Part shown: piece by piece, positions 20,701-30,123 of the stretch
How positions within the stretch are numbered: position 1 is the first letter of the stretch
How the letters are laid out: the number at the start of each line of letters is the position of its first letter
Notes under the pieces: generated by a model
The model's input: the letters and a program-made list of their open reading frames with translations, nothing else
Database searches by the model: none
What the model was told of the DNA's origin: nothing
NCBI RefSeq assembly: GCF_000227115.2
Contig: NC_016482.1
Span: 806,001 to 870,000 of the forward strand
Source: Naumovozyma dairenensis CBS 421
Taxonomy: Eukaryota; Ascomycota; Saccharomycetes; Saccharomycetales; Saccharomycetaceae
Direction: 5' to 3'
DNA: 64,000 nt
Program-made: the position numbers and the translations under genes

Positions 20701-21416
20701 AATAAATCATGAATGGATACCATTTCTTCTTGAGCATTTCGTACCACGATAACTTTCCTATTTTCCTTCTTTTTATTCAATTTAGCGAATTGTAATTCCT
20801 TTTGATAATCATTTACAGCCCCAACAAGGACCACAACAACTACAGCAATCATAATTGCTACACCTTCAATCCAATCCACTTTCTTAATCTTATTACCTTC
20901 AGGATCATATTCTGGTGGTTGTCCTAATGCTTCATAAAGCCCCAAAGTGAATGATACGATCGCCGCACCAGTCAATAATAGCATTGTCTTGTCATTGAAT
21001 GCTTCCCAAACCAATTGTAAGAATGTTTTTGGTATTCTTTCAGGGATTCTATTATCTGAATACAATTTATATCTTTTCGTATTTGAATAATTCCATTTAA
21101 TATTAGAATTATTCCTCGTTGGTGTCTTGATCCCTGTTTGTAATGATGTATTTAAATATTTAAAGATGTTCAGTTTATCATTTTGAAATAATGAAATATA
21201 CGATCTCATGGATTTAGGGTCATGTAATTCTGAGAGTTGTTTGGTAGTTAACGGATACTCATCTTCAGTATCTTGGGCTTCAGCTTCTTGTTCTTGTTCT
21301 CGTTCTTGTGAGAGACTATCGTTATCTAGTAAGTAGTCCTGTGCTGATGCTTGTTCATCTGAATCGGCATCTTGGGAATCCTGTCCTGGAACTGTCAGAT
21401 AATTTCTGCTTGACAT
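17745..21416 (-). CDS. PMC1: Vacuolar Ca2+-ATPase Pmc1 (P2B-type)
   Basis: 1223 aa from the first ATG (21414-21416). A longer frame upstream starts only at GTG. It is a P-type ATPase with TGES in the actuator domain, phosphorylated D481 in [11 protein letters not shown], the hinge motif TGDGTNDAP, and conserved PEGLPLAVTLALA in the M4 ion site. Ten hydrophobic segments are expected. Acidic/Gln-rich N-terminal and Asn-rich inserts (7 Asn before SLHELDIGS, Asp run in the N-domain) are lineage additions. Pmc1 pumps cytosolic Ca2+ into the vacuole. In S. cerevisiae it is induced by calcineurin/Crz1, and a CDRE-like site lies upstream here. It has the same neighbours as YGL006W: COG7 on one side, PMA1 on the other. 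Confidence 0.97.
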   Translation of the reverse strand: MSSRNYLTVPGQDSQDADSDEQASAQDYLLDNDSLSQEREQEQEAEAQDTEDEYPLTTKQLSELHDPKSMRSYISLFQNDKLNIFKYLNTSLQTGIKTPTRNNSNIKWNYSNTKRYKLYSDNRIPERIPKTFLQLVWEAFNDKTMLLLTGAAIVSFTLGLYEALGQPPEYDPEGNKIKKVDWIEGVAIMIAVVVVVLVGAVNDYQKELQFAKLNKKKENRKVIVVRNAQEEMVSIHDLLVGDIIKLQTGDVIPADSVLVRGECEIDESSVTGESDTIKKVRLSSALRKFASINETNKKNNNNNNNNGSLHELDIGSVTPEGVHLPDCMLISGSKILSGLGTAVVTAVGVNSIHGRTMMSLKVETEETPLQERLSQLADSISVYGCVAAIILFLVLFVRFLFYVFAPNGRFHDLDPAQKGNKFMNIFITAVTIIVVAVPEGLPLAVTLALAFATTRMTKDGNLVRNLRACETMGSATAVCSDKTGTLTENRMSIVKGFIGEDQFDETMNNRENLPHSKDMFNEKCTEDLQKDLLSNIVLNSTAFENNKYVHPDIERESGISLDSINESNNQQTSSPSKWNILSWFRSGHCKKANNDKDDDDDDDLMKHAMEGRQEPYIGSKTETALLAMAKRSLNLKFGSLQDLRDDPEERFGVDEIIQVIPFESSRKWGGIVVKYKASGLIRFFIKGAAEIVSNCCHSKRNSDDCLILIDEKVSDVINKNIKSLASNALRAISLGHRDFKDCSEWPPKEVQDDENSNRANPEKLLSLKVNNKNSDDGLILDGIVGIQDPLREGVKNSVQQCQKAGVIVRMVTGDNVLTARAIARNCNILSEEAYNDPDSAMEGPKFRKLTKDERIKLLPKLRVLARSSPEDKRVLVETLKGMGEVVAVTGDGTNDAPALKLADVGFSMGISGTEVAREASDIILMTDDFGAIVDAIKWGRCVSISIKKFIQFQLIVNITAVILTFVSAVASEDETSVLTAVQLLWVNLIMDTLAALALATDKPDPNIMDRKPKGRSSPLIYPSTWKMILSQSFLQLIITFTLHFHGKEIFFKGKESITGHEQQQLNAMTFNTFVWLQFFTLFVSRKLDEGDGIKNWRKRISKANLNFFQDLLRNYYFLVIMALIGGCQVLIMFFGGAPFSIAHQTKEMWATAILCGTLSIPIGLIVRICPDELAKKFFPTKLFSKCKYIFGLEFLRERTKSSDEEALLDRDGSPNSSGSSAFF

Positions 21417-21856
21417 TTCTGTTTTATCGATCGTAATTTGGATATTTTTCAGCGTTCTCCTCCTTTTTGGTACTTGATTCACAAAAAAATATGAGGAAGA
21501 CCGAGTTTATATTTATACAATGCAAAAAGAAAAAAAGATAGTTTCAAAGTAATTATTCAAGGGTTAATAGAATGAAACAATGGTTCAGCTAGTTTTACTT
21601 GTTGCATTTAAACTAGAATTTCAAAATATAGCTTTCTGGCCGTTTATATTTTGGGAGATGTGCAATGGAGACAAGAGGACCCTGAGTGAGATTTTAATTC
21701 CAGTTCAAAGGTTATTGAATATTGTGTTATCCTCTATCCTATGATACCAAATTTTTCACTAAGTGTGGTTATAGTCTAATTAGTATGTACGCACATACGT
21801 ACTTCTATGTAGTATAAGAAACGAGGCGAAGTACATTTTCTGGACCCGTGTTTTAA

Positions 21857-21894
21857 GGGGGGCGAGGGCAGAGGGCAGGGGGCAGAGGGCAGGG
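21857..21894 (+). other. G-quadruplex-type motif with 14-bp tandem duplication
   Basis: Six runs of three or more G (21857-62, 66-68, 73-75, 78-82, 87-89, 92-94) are separated by loops of 2-4 nt. The unit ggcagagggcaggg is exactly duplicated at 21867-21880 and 21881-21894. It lies about 440-480 bp upstream of the PMC1 ATG on the PMC1 template strand. Confidence 0.8.
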
Positions 21895-22138
21895 ACCGAA
21901 GTAAGGCCGTCGTCACTGTCGCTGTCGCCAGAGGGTTCTCAGTGTTGTCTGAGGAAGAAGAAATGACTTGCCATGATGGATACTTATTATCAACGAAAAA
22001 GAAAGTTGGAAGTATATAAGGATTGATTGAGTGATTGCGCCCTGGATTGATCATGGTGTCAGATCAGAGAGGGTTTTCCCACAATCGAACAGCCTTTCTT
22101 GGTTCGGTAATACGTTTATAAAGTTATAGCGTTAAAGT

Positions 22139-22146
22139 GGGGCTCA
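22139..22146 (+). promoter_or_regulatory. CDRE-like (Crz1) site upstream of PMC1
   Basis: GGGGCTCA fits the calcineurin-dependent response element core GNGGCKCA, 723 bp upstream of the PMC1 ATG. PMC1 is a classical Crz1 target in S. cerevisiae. The degenerate core is common, so support comes mainly from the gene it precedes. Confidence 0.4.
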
Positions 22147-24715
22147 AGAAGGCGCAGAAACTCCATAGCGATAAAAGAAAGACAGAGACATTCTAATTTT
22201 ACTGGGTCAAATGGGCTTTGGAGAAGGAATATGAAGGGCTATTAAGTTCTTTTGAACAACTGGCTACCCCCACTAAGATGTAAGAGGCTTGAATACGAAT
22301 TATGGTTTTTTTTCTTAGCAGCAGATTAAATGCATGAAATAGCATTACGCAGTTAATGAGTATAACTCCCACATTATAGTATCACCATAATATCGTTGAA
22401 AATGTATGTCATGATTTTCCTTATAAAGACTAGTAATAACAAACGTCTTTACTTAAAGATATTATAGACCATGTGTGTGGAATTTGTAGTTCCTGATTCA
22501 TTTATTTTTTGGTGTAAGTAAATTCAAGGCTGCTTGATACCTTACTCTATAAAGGAAATTATTTGAATACATGTATTGTTACTGAAGATTTCATAAGGAT
22601 AAGAACGTGTGGCTTATAGCAAACATATTTTATGTTGTGAACTATGTACTCATTCTTCGTAGATACTTACTGTAGATCCTCCGTTAAAGAACTGCTGTCA
22701 CTTTTCAGTATTTAGGCTTTACTCTTTCGCATGTTATACCTTACCCATCGTCTGTAATCAGGACTACCTTTCAGTAGAAATCTATGTCACTTTTTGTTTA
22801 TTTTTAATTTCTGAAATGTAATTTAAGATTGAAAATGAAAGAATATTAAAAATAAAAATATAAAAGGGAGAAGTAAACAAAAACAGAGAAAGCCATATAT
22901 AATCCAATTCAATCCATAAATGGAACTATAACACAATTCAGAATAACCTTTACATTTTAGTTTATTACACATTGATTGTACTTACGTGCTGATCTTGGTC
23001 CAGCTACGAAACTGTAACTAATGTCAGGGAATCAAGATCGTCGTGAAAGAAACATTAAATGGATGACGGTTTATATGGCAATCATATCACATTGTTTAAT
23101 GTTTTTTGATACATTTTTCTCACTCATAAGAAGGAGAGGAGCAGAGTATCTTGGATGGACATGTTTAGTATAAGTGCCACTGCAACAATGTCACACCGTC
23201 GTCTTATCAAGATTACGAAAGTTTTATGTAAAAAGGCTTAAAATAGGTATGAATTTCTGATACATCGTGACTCATGCTGCTTTCATCGAAGAGGCATCCT
23301 TCAGACACCTATAGATTCATTTCTTTGATATATATTAGTATGTATTCAGTATATATATAGAGGCATTTGAATTATGAGCGCAAAGGATAATTATAAGTGA
23401 TTACGTCTGTATGTAAACAGGTTATTTTTTTGGTACCTCATATATCTATAAACGGACATATTTAGAGCTAGATTCAAGCTGACGTCGGGCCATCTCTAGT
23501 TAATATGCAATAGTCTATAAGCAGGCGTAAACGAAGTGTATATACTTGAAGAAGACGACTTGACTAATAAAAATACTTCAATGAAAATAGCCGCCCACCT
23601 CGGACCCCGTTCTTTGTCTCAAAAAAAATACATTATTTTGTTACTGATGATAATAGCTAAGCCCATTAAAGTAGGGCTCAATCGTACATACTTTTAACGA
23701 GTCTACGTGTTGTCGAAGAGTTGAAGGTAAGAGAGCAAGGTAAGTATGTGCAATAGCTACGTATATTTTTGGATTCTCGCAGCTTTTTAATCTATTTTGG
23801 ATTGAAACTTGAAACAATTCGAGAATGGAACTCCTTGATTTTAACGATGTAATTTAAAAAACGTTTTTTTACATTTACGCACATATACATCTATTATTAC
23901 GTACGTACATATGCGTCTTATAAACTTTATTGAATATCCGGAGTACCCACGCTTATGTTTCCTCATTTTTTTAATTACATTTCCACATTAGAACAACAAC
24001 ATAGTCGTACCTTAACCAAACCTTTCTTTTTCTGCCACACATATGAATGTTACTTATTTAGGGTACATAATCAATTACGGGGGGGGGCATCTCCTTACAC
24101 GGCGGGTTTGAAATCATTTTCCAAGAGGAGTTTAAGAGAAAATAAATATTTATTACAATTTTCAGTCGTTTACTTTTAATCATCCCTCAGTTTCCCTGCG
24201 CAGAAAAATAAATTGTTTACCATATAGTCATAGGTCATATGTTAAGTTTTTCCTTGCTTTAGTTACAGAAACAAATGGCCCTTTCAGGACTAAACTTAAG
24301 GATATGTGAAAGACGAAAAACAAGGAACAAAATACAAAAGTGAAAACAAAAGGGGATGACTCTGTACAACTATACGGGTGTCTCTCAGTAATGAAGGAGT
24401 ATTTTCAATCAATAGTTGTAAATACCTATTTGAATAGTAAATTACATGCGGCAAAACGGGAATCACGGAAACCGCGGAATCGAATTTGTAAAATGGACCT
24501 TTTTGGAATTTTTTTTCCGGATAAACCAGGATTAGTAGCGTTACCCGGAGAAACGTAAACGAAGTCACAGTTTTCGAAATGCAAGCAATTACGGGAATTG
24601 GTTAAAGATAAACAAAAAAAGAAAGCCTTGGCTTTTCAATACGTACGTAAGGGGGAAAAGCAAAACACACATTTCCTAAAAGGGGATTTTTTGTTTCGAA
24701 TTGTTGCCGCACAGA

Positions 24716-24724
24716 CACCCAGAC
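24716..24724 (+). promoter_or_regulatory. Rap1-like site in the PMA1 upstream region
   Basis: CACCCAGAC resembles the core of the Rap1 consensus (CACCCANNC), about 1.07 kb upstream of the PMA1 start. Rap1 and Gcr1 drive PMA1 in S. cerevisiae. The 3' half deviates from consensus, so this is a weak call. Confidence 0.3.
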
Positions 24725-25793
24725 CTAACTCACCCTACGTCATATTTACAGCCGTGAGCATCCTCGAGGATTCCGTTTGTAACGATGCAAACCAGGAGAT
24801 AATGCAAATGCCTCGGTGGTTTTCCCTGGAAAATAAAACCAATTAACAGTTATCGAAAAAAAGTGCGCGTTTATTGGTTCGCGCGGTCTTGCTTATCGCC
24901 TTCTGCACAGAAACAGGCGTACCAGAAAAATACAAAATCCTCGACAAGCTTTTCCGTCTCCGGGTTACCTATCGTTTCTTCTCTGGGAAACCACAAGAGG
25001 GACAAGAACAAAAACAACAGGCAAAAGACACAAGAAAGCCGCTCACCTCGATAACGTTACTTTTTTCAAAAAGGCCTCCCCTTTTATCGTGAGATATTTT
25101 TTCACCTTTTTTTTTCTCTTCTTCCCCTTCTTGTTCTTCCCTCAGATTCGATCGTCCACAAATTGTTTTCAGTGTTCAACGTTCACCTCATCTCGAAAGC
25201 AAAATCACTCTGTTGGGAAACAAATTAAGATATGGCTAAGAGAAATCGAAGAGAACTCATTGACGGACACATTTTTCATCCGATTTCCTCGTAACTTTTG
25301 GTACGTTCCCTTCTGACCAGTTTCCATATTTACTTTTATCCAGATTAGTCGAGGAAATTACGCAATGGAAATTGGTTTTCTTTTTCATTCTCTTCATCCA
25401 TGACATTGAAAAATTTCCTCCATGTTACGTACTAACGTTTTCGTTTCATTTCGTTACGTAAACGATTAATCGAAGTCGACTAATGCCTCAGATTCCTCAT
25501 TATATCCTAACTTCGACAAGGTATCGATCGAGTATATAAAAACTCATAAATTCTAACTTTCTAATTTTTAAATTCCAAATCTTACCTTAATTTCAATTTT
25601 TCACTTTCTCTTCTTGTCAACTTAAAAGAAACCAGAAGTCATTCACTTTTTTTCTCATTACCAATAATTTTCATTTATTTTTGTTTTGTTCCCCATTACA
25701 TTTGTTAATAATAGATTCTCTATATATTAATCTAAAAGCAAAACAAAGAAAACAAAACAGAGAAAAAAAGAAATATAATACTTATATTGAAAA

Positions 25794-28523
25794 ATGTCTG
25801 ATATTTCTGACTCAGAACAAGTAAGCGAAAAGCCTCCTCAAGTTGTTGAATCTTCTTCTTCCGAAGAAGAAGAATCCGATGACGATGATATCGATGCTTT
25901 AATCGAAGAATTACAATCTAACCACGGTTTAGGTGATGACGATGATGATTCAGATGAACATGCTGCTGCCGGTGAAGCTAGAGTTGTCCCAGAAGAGTTA
26001 CTACAAACTGATCCATCTTATGGTTTAACTGCCGATGAAGTCTCTAGAAGAAGAAAGAAGTACGGTCTAAATCAAATGTCTGAAGACAACGAAAGTTTAG
26101 TTGTTAAATTCGTTATGTTCTTCGTCGGTCCAATTCAATTCGTTATGGAAGCTGCTGCTATTTTAGCTGCTGGTTTATCCGATTGGGTCGATTTTGGTGT
26201 TATCTGTGGTCTATTGTTATTAAATGCTGGTGTTGGTTTCGTTCAAGAATTCCAAGCTGGTTCTATTGTCGAAGAATTGAAGAAAACTTTAGCTAACTCT
26301 GCTATTGTCATTAGAGATGGTCAATTAACTGAAGTTCCAGCTAATGAAGTTGTTCCAGGTGATATCTTACAATTAGAAGATGGTACTATTATTCCAGCTG
26401 ATGGTAGAATTGTTACTGAAGATTGTTTCGTTCAAATCGATCAATCTGCTATTACTGGTGAATCTTTAGCTGTCGACAAACATTACGGTGATCAAACTTT
26501 CTCCTCTTCTACTGTTAAGAGAGGTGAAGCTTTCATGGTTATTACTGCTACCGGTGACAACACTTTCGTTGGTAGAGCTGCTGCTTTAGTTAACAAAGCT
26601 GCTGGTGGTCAAGGTCATTTCACTGAAGTCTTGAACGGTATCGGTATTATTCTATTGGTTTTGGTTATTGTTACTCTATTATTGGTCTGGACCGCTTCAT
26701 TCTACAGAACTGACGGTATTGTTAGAATCTTGAGATATACTTTAGGTATTACCATTGTCGGTGTCCCAGTTGGTTTACCAGCTGTCGTTACCACCACTAT
26801 GGCTGTCGGTGCTGCTTACTTAGCTAAAAAACAAGCTATTGTCCAAAAATTATCTGCTATTGAATCCTTGGCTGGTGTCGAAATCTTATGTTCCGATAAG
26901 ACTGGTACTTTAACCAAGAACAAATTGTCCTTACATGAACCATACACTGTCGAAGGTGTCTCTGCTGATGACTTAATGTTAACTGCTTGTTTAGCTGCTT
27001 CCAGAAAGAAGAAGGGTTTAGATGCTATCGATAAGGCTTTCTTGAAGTCCTTGGCCCAATACCCACAAGCTAAGAACGCTTTAACCAAGTACAAGGTTTT
27101 GGAATTCCATCCTTTCGATCCTGTTTCCAAGAAGGTTACTGCTGTTGTTGAATCTCCAGAAGGTGAAAGAATTATCTGTGTTAAAGGTGCTCCATTATTC
27201 GTCTTAAAGACTGTCGAAGAAGATCATCCAATTCCAGAAGATGTCCATGAAAACTACGAAAACAAAGTTGCTGAATTGGCCTCTAGAGGTTTCCGTGCCT
27301 TAGGTGTTGCTAGAAAGAGAGGTGAAGGTCATTGGGAAATCTTAGGTGTTATGCCATGTATGGATCCTCCAAGAGATGATACCGCTGAAACTGTTACTGA
27401 AGCTAGACGTTTAGGTTTAAGAGTCAAGATGTTAACTGGTGATGCTGTTGGTATTGCTAAGGAAACCTGTAGACAATTAGGATTAGGTACCAACATTTAC
27501 AATGCTGAAAGATTAGGTTTAAGTGGTGGTGGTGACATGCCAGGTTCTGAATTAGCTGATTTCGTTGAAAATGCCGATGGTTTCGCTGAAGTTTTCCCAC
27601 AACATAAATATAGAGTTGTTGAAATCTTACAAAACAGAGGTTACTTGGTTGCTATGACTGGTGATGGTGTTAATGATGCTCCTTCTTTGAAGAAGGCTGA
27701 TACTGGTATTGCTGTCGAAGGTGCTACTGATGCTGCTAGATCTGCTGCTGATATTGTTTTCTTAGCTCCTGGTTTATCTGCTATTATTGATGCTTTGAAG
27801 ACCTCCAGACAAATTTTCCACAGAATGTACTCTTATGTTGTTTACCGTATTGCTTTATCTATTCATTTAGAAATTTTCTTCGGTTTATGGATTGCTATTT
27901 TGAACAACTCTTTGAACATTGATTTGATTGTTTTCATTGCTATTTTCGCTGATGTTGCTACTTTGGCCATTGCTTACGATAATGCTCCTTACTCTCAAAC
28001 TCCAGTCAAATGGGATTTACCAAGATTATGGGGTATGTCTGTTGTCTTAGGTGTTATTTTAGCTATCGGTTCTTGGATTGCTTTAACTACCATGTTCTTA
28101 CCAAAGGGTGGTATCATTCAAAACTTCGGTGCCATTGATGGTATTATGTTCTTACAAATCTCTTTGACTGAAAATTGGTTAATTTTCATCACTAGAGCTG
28201 TTGGTCCATTCTGGTCTTCTATTCCATCTTGGCAATTGGCCGGTGCCGTTTTCGGTGTCGATATTATTGCTACTATGTTTACTTTATTCGGTTGGTGGTC
28301 TCAAAACTGGACCGACATTGTTACAGTCGTCCGTGTTTGGATCTGGTCTATCGGTGTCTTCTGTGTCATGGGTGGTGCTTACTACGAAATGTCTACTTCC
28401 GATGCTTTCGACAGATTAATGAACGGTAAGTCATTGAAGGAAGAAAAGAAGTCTAACAGATCTATTGAAGATTTCTTAGCTGCCATGCAAAGAGTCTCTA
28501 CTCAACATGAAAAAGAAACTTAA
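25794..28523 (+). CDS. PMA1: Plasma-membrane H+-ATPase Pma1
   Basis: 909 aa (S. cerevisiae 918). It is a P3A-type proton pump that sets membrane potential and cytosolic pH. Visible features are an acidic Ser/Asp-rich N-terminus, TGES in the actuator domain, phosphorylated D368 in [25 protein letters not shown] and [15 protein letters not shown]. The C-terminal regulatory domain [18 protein letters not shown] contains the Ser/Thr pair phosphorylated on glucose activation. Codon use is strongly biased to GGT, GCT, TCT, GAA and AGA, as in very highly expressed yeast genes, unlike its neighbours. An A-rich leader (aaaacagagaaaaaaag) precedes the ATG. Divergent from PMC1, as YGL006W-YGL008C. Confidence 0.98.
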   Translation: MSDISDSEQVSEKPPQVVESSSSEEEESDDDDIDALIEELQSNHGLGDDDDDSDEHAAAGEARVVPEELLQTDPSYGLTADEVSRRRKKYGLNQMSEDNESLVVKFVMFFVGPIQFVMEAAAILAAGLSDWVDFGVICGLLLLNAGVGFVQEFQAGSIVEELKKTLANSAIVIRDGQLTEVPANEVVPGDILQLEDGTIIPADGRIVTEDCFVQIDQSAITGESLAVDKHYGDQTFSSSTVKRGEAFMVITATGDNTFVGRAAALVNKAAGGQGHFTEVLNGIGIILLVLVIVTLLLVWTASFYRTDGIVRILRYTLGITIVGVPVGLPAVVTTTMAVGAAYLAKKQAIVQKLSAIESLAGVEILCSDKTGTLTKNKLSLHEPYTVEGVSADDLMLTACLAASRKKKGLDAIDKAFLKSLAQYPQAKNALTKYKVLEFHPFDPVSKKVTAVVESPEGERIICVKGAPLFVLKTVEEDHPIPEDVHENYENKVAELASRGFRALGVARKRGEGHWEILGVMPCMDPPRDDTAETVTEARRLGLRVKMLTGDAVGIAKETCRQLGLGTNIYNAERLGLSGGGDMPGSELADFVENADGFAEVFPQHKYRVVEILQNRGYLVAMTGDGVNDAPSLKKADTGIAVEGATDAARSAADIVFLAPGLSAIIDALKTSRQIFHRMYSYVVYRIALSIHLEIFFGLWIAILNNSLNIDLIVFIAIFADVATLAIAYDNAPYSQTPVKWDLPRLWGMSVVLGVILAIGSWIALTTMFLPKGGIIQNFGAIDGIMFLQISLTENWLIFITRAVGPFWSSIPSWQLAGAVFGVDIIATMFTLFGWWSQNWTDIVTVVRVWIWSIGVFCVMGGAYYEMSTSDAFDRLMNGKSLKEEKKSNRSIEDFLAAMQRVSTQHEKET

Positions 28524-30123
28524 TTGCTTTGTTGAATTTGCATTTTTTAATACCAATTTTTTTCACTTTAATTCTTTCTAATTTCTAATACTAATCTTTT
28601 ATGGGAACTGATACATTTTTTACTCACTTTGCTCGCAACGGTAGTCATTGGTATTTCTTTGGGCTGGTTAGATCTTTTCTGTTATATTTTGTTAATGATC
28701 CTATTCTAAATACACACACACACACTTTAGTTTAAGATTATTGGTTGATGGTTGTTGAAATATTCACACACACACACGTTTCATACTACTAATCATCTAT
28801 TACTTTAATTTTCTTAATTGGTTACCATTGCAATTCCTGTTGATTTTACTTGCTGCGTTGTATTTTATTTTAATTAATAATAAGGACGCAAGTCATTCAC
28901 ATTATTTCAAGCACATCATTTTAATATCACATAATTTTTTTATCCTCTACTTTAATTTCTAATATCTACATAGCACACACATTATTTATTCATTTAATAC
29001 AATAATAATAATAATATTAAAGTTTTTTTTTGCATATATAAAAGTGCTTTATAAACAGCTGTATTCTGTCAAAAGAAAGCAAAATAAGCAGTTGAATTTC
29101 ATACGTCATGGTAAATAAACAATAGTAGATTTTGTCTGCCTAAAGAAAAAACATCTTGTAAACTATGATATACCTTGCTTACTAAACTTTCTCTACGGTA
29201 CCTTTTTCATCTTCGATAACGGCTCTCTATTCCAATATTGACCAGTATCAATAAATATTTATTTATAGTCTACACTTCTGCTTATAAAGCCTCTTACCGA
29301 GCAATTTTATAGGGAGAGAAAATTTGGCCTTAACTCTTCTACGTATATAGCGTTCGAAACCACACCAAATGGTAGTAAAATTAGATCAATCAAGGGAGCT
29401 CGGCCTCTATGTTTACAAGCCGTTGTATACCACTATTTTGTCGTAAGATACTCGTAATGAAGAAAATATATCATGGTGCATGTATCGTGAACTGTACTCA
29501 GCTGGTTTGTCTTTGAAGGAAAAAGTTCTGTTAGAGAAACTCGCAAAGCCAAGAAATATAAAGGAGGCAAGTACTTTACGCATTTACGTTGACCTTGGGA
29601 TGTATACTTCAATGCGAAGTCTGATATACGACTTATAGTCAACATTCATAGGAGATTTGTGTCGCTTTTGTCAAGGGAAGAGTGTGACGTTTTTTTTTCA
29701 TTTTGAAGATTATGGAAAAATTAAATGAAATAATAATTTGAAACTTTTTCGTGCACAGTTTCAAAAAACTTCATTCCCTTACGCAAGACACAAGACAGAT
29801 GATTAATTAAGACTATATACTCTTGAAACATAAGGATATAAATATATACGAAGGATTATTCTAACCAAGACTAAGAGTGAATTACCATTTGAGATTGAGC
29901 AGATTGTTTGCTGACTGTTTCCCCAACTAGATTGTACATTATTCCCTGTATTTTAGCTTCCAAACATTAGTGTCAGTGTTTTTAGCATATCTCCAACTGT
30001 AAACTAGCCGATACTCTACGCACTATTGTTTTTTGTAAATTAATATTCCCATTTGTTTTCCACTGTATAGTAAGTTATTGAATTAATATCCTGTAGCACT
30101 AGAAATTAGTCCGTGATCTAACA
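28524..30123. other. PMA1-PUF4 intergenic region (inversion breakpoint side)
   Basis: 1.6 kb holding the PMA1 3' end and the PUF4 promoter. (AC)7 is at 28712-28725 and (CA)6.5 at 28765-28777, with an AAT run near 29001-29017. No ORF with family features and no tRNA boxes are seen. In S. cerevisiae PMA1 is followed by LEU1, so one boundary of the inverted LEU1-PUF4 block lies here. Confidence 0.6.
28712..28777. repeat. Paired CA microsatellites downstream of PMA1
   Basis: Two short pure CA/AC runs (28712-28725 and 28765-28777) are separated by 39 bp, about 190-255 bp after the PMA1 stop. Confidence 0.85.

Larger units (their letters stand above)
21417..25793. other. 4.4 kb gene-free stretch between divergent PMC1 and PMA1
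   Basis: This is the longest gene-free region in the window. Only scattered ORFs shorter than about 95 codons occur, most starting at non-ATG codons. I see no tRNA boxes, LTR ends, or C/D-box pair. The PMC1 side contains a G-rich block (21857-21894) and a CDRE-like site (22139-22146). The PMA1 side, roughly 24.2-25.8 kb, is richer in CG and TTCC/GGAA words, has a Rap1-like CACCCAGAC at 24716, and ends in A/T-rich leader. S. cerevisiae also has an unusually long region here, much of it PMA1 promoter. Confidence 0.6.

Noticed and set aside
3337..23275. Additional TGACTCA words (3337-3343, 8275-8281, about 23269-23275) as Gcn4 sites
   Set aside because: About eight chance copies are expected in 64 kb on both strands, and these do not precede amino-acid genes.
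24340..25316. Run of consecutive short plus-strand ORFs upstream of PMA1 (possible broken gene)
   Set aside because: Most begin with TTG or GTG, are in different frames, and show no domain or conserved motif. The region fits an extended promoter better.
25430..25436. TACTAAC in the PMA1 leader region
   Set aside because: No convincing donor site upstream. PMA1 has a good ATG and its N-terminus needs no extra exon. A 7-mer can occur by chance in 4 kb.
21417..25793. Point centromere in the long gap
   Set aside because: No CDEIII-like TTTCCGAA core with an adjacent AT-rich CDEII was found. Centromeres of some related genera use other motifs, so this rejects only the standard type.
28524..30123. 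tRNA or Ty LTR remnants at the inversion breakpoints
   Set aside because: Looked for A/B-box pairs and LTR-like ends here and at 47075-47791. A GTTCGAAACC-like word near 29351 lacks an A box at the right distance. A tRNAscan run would settle it.
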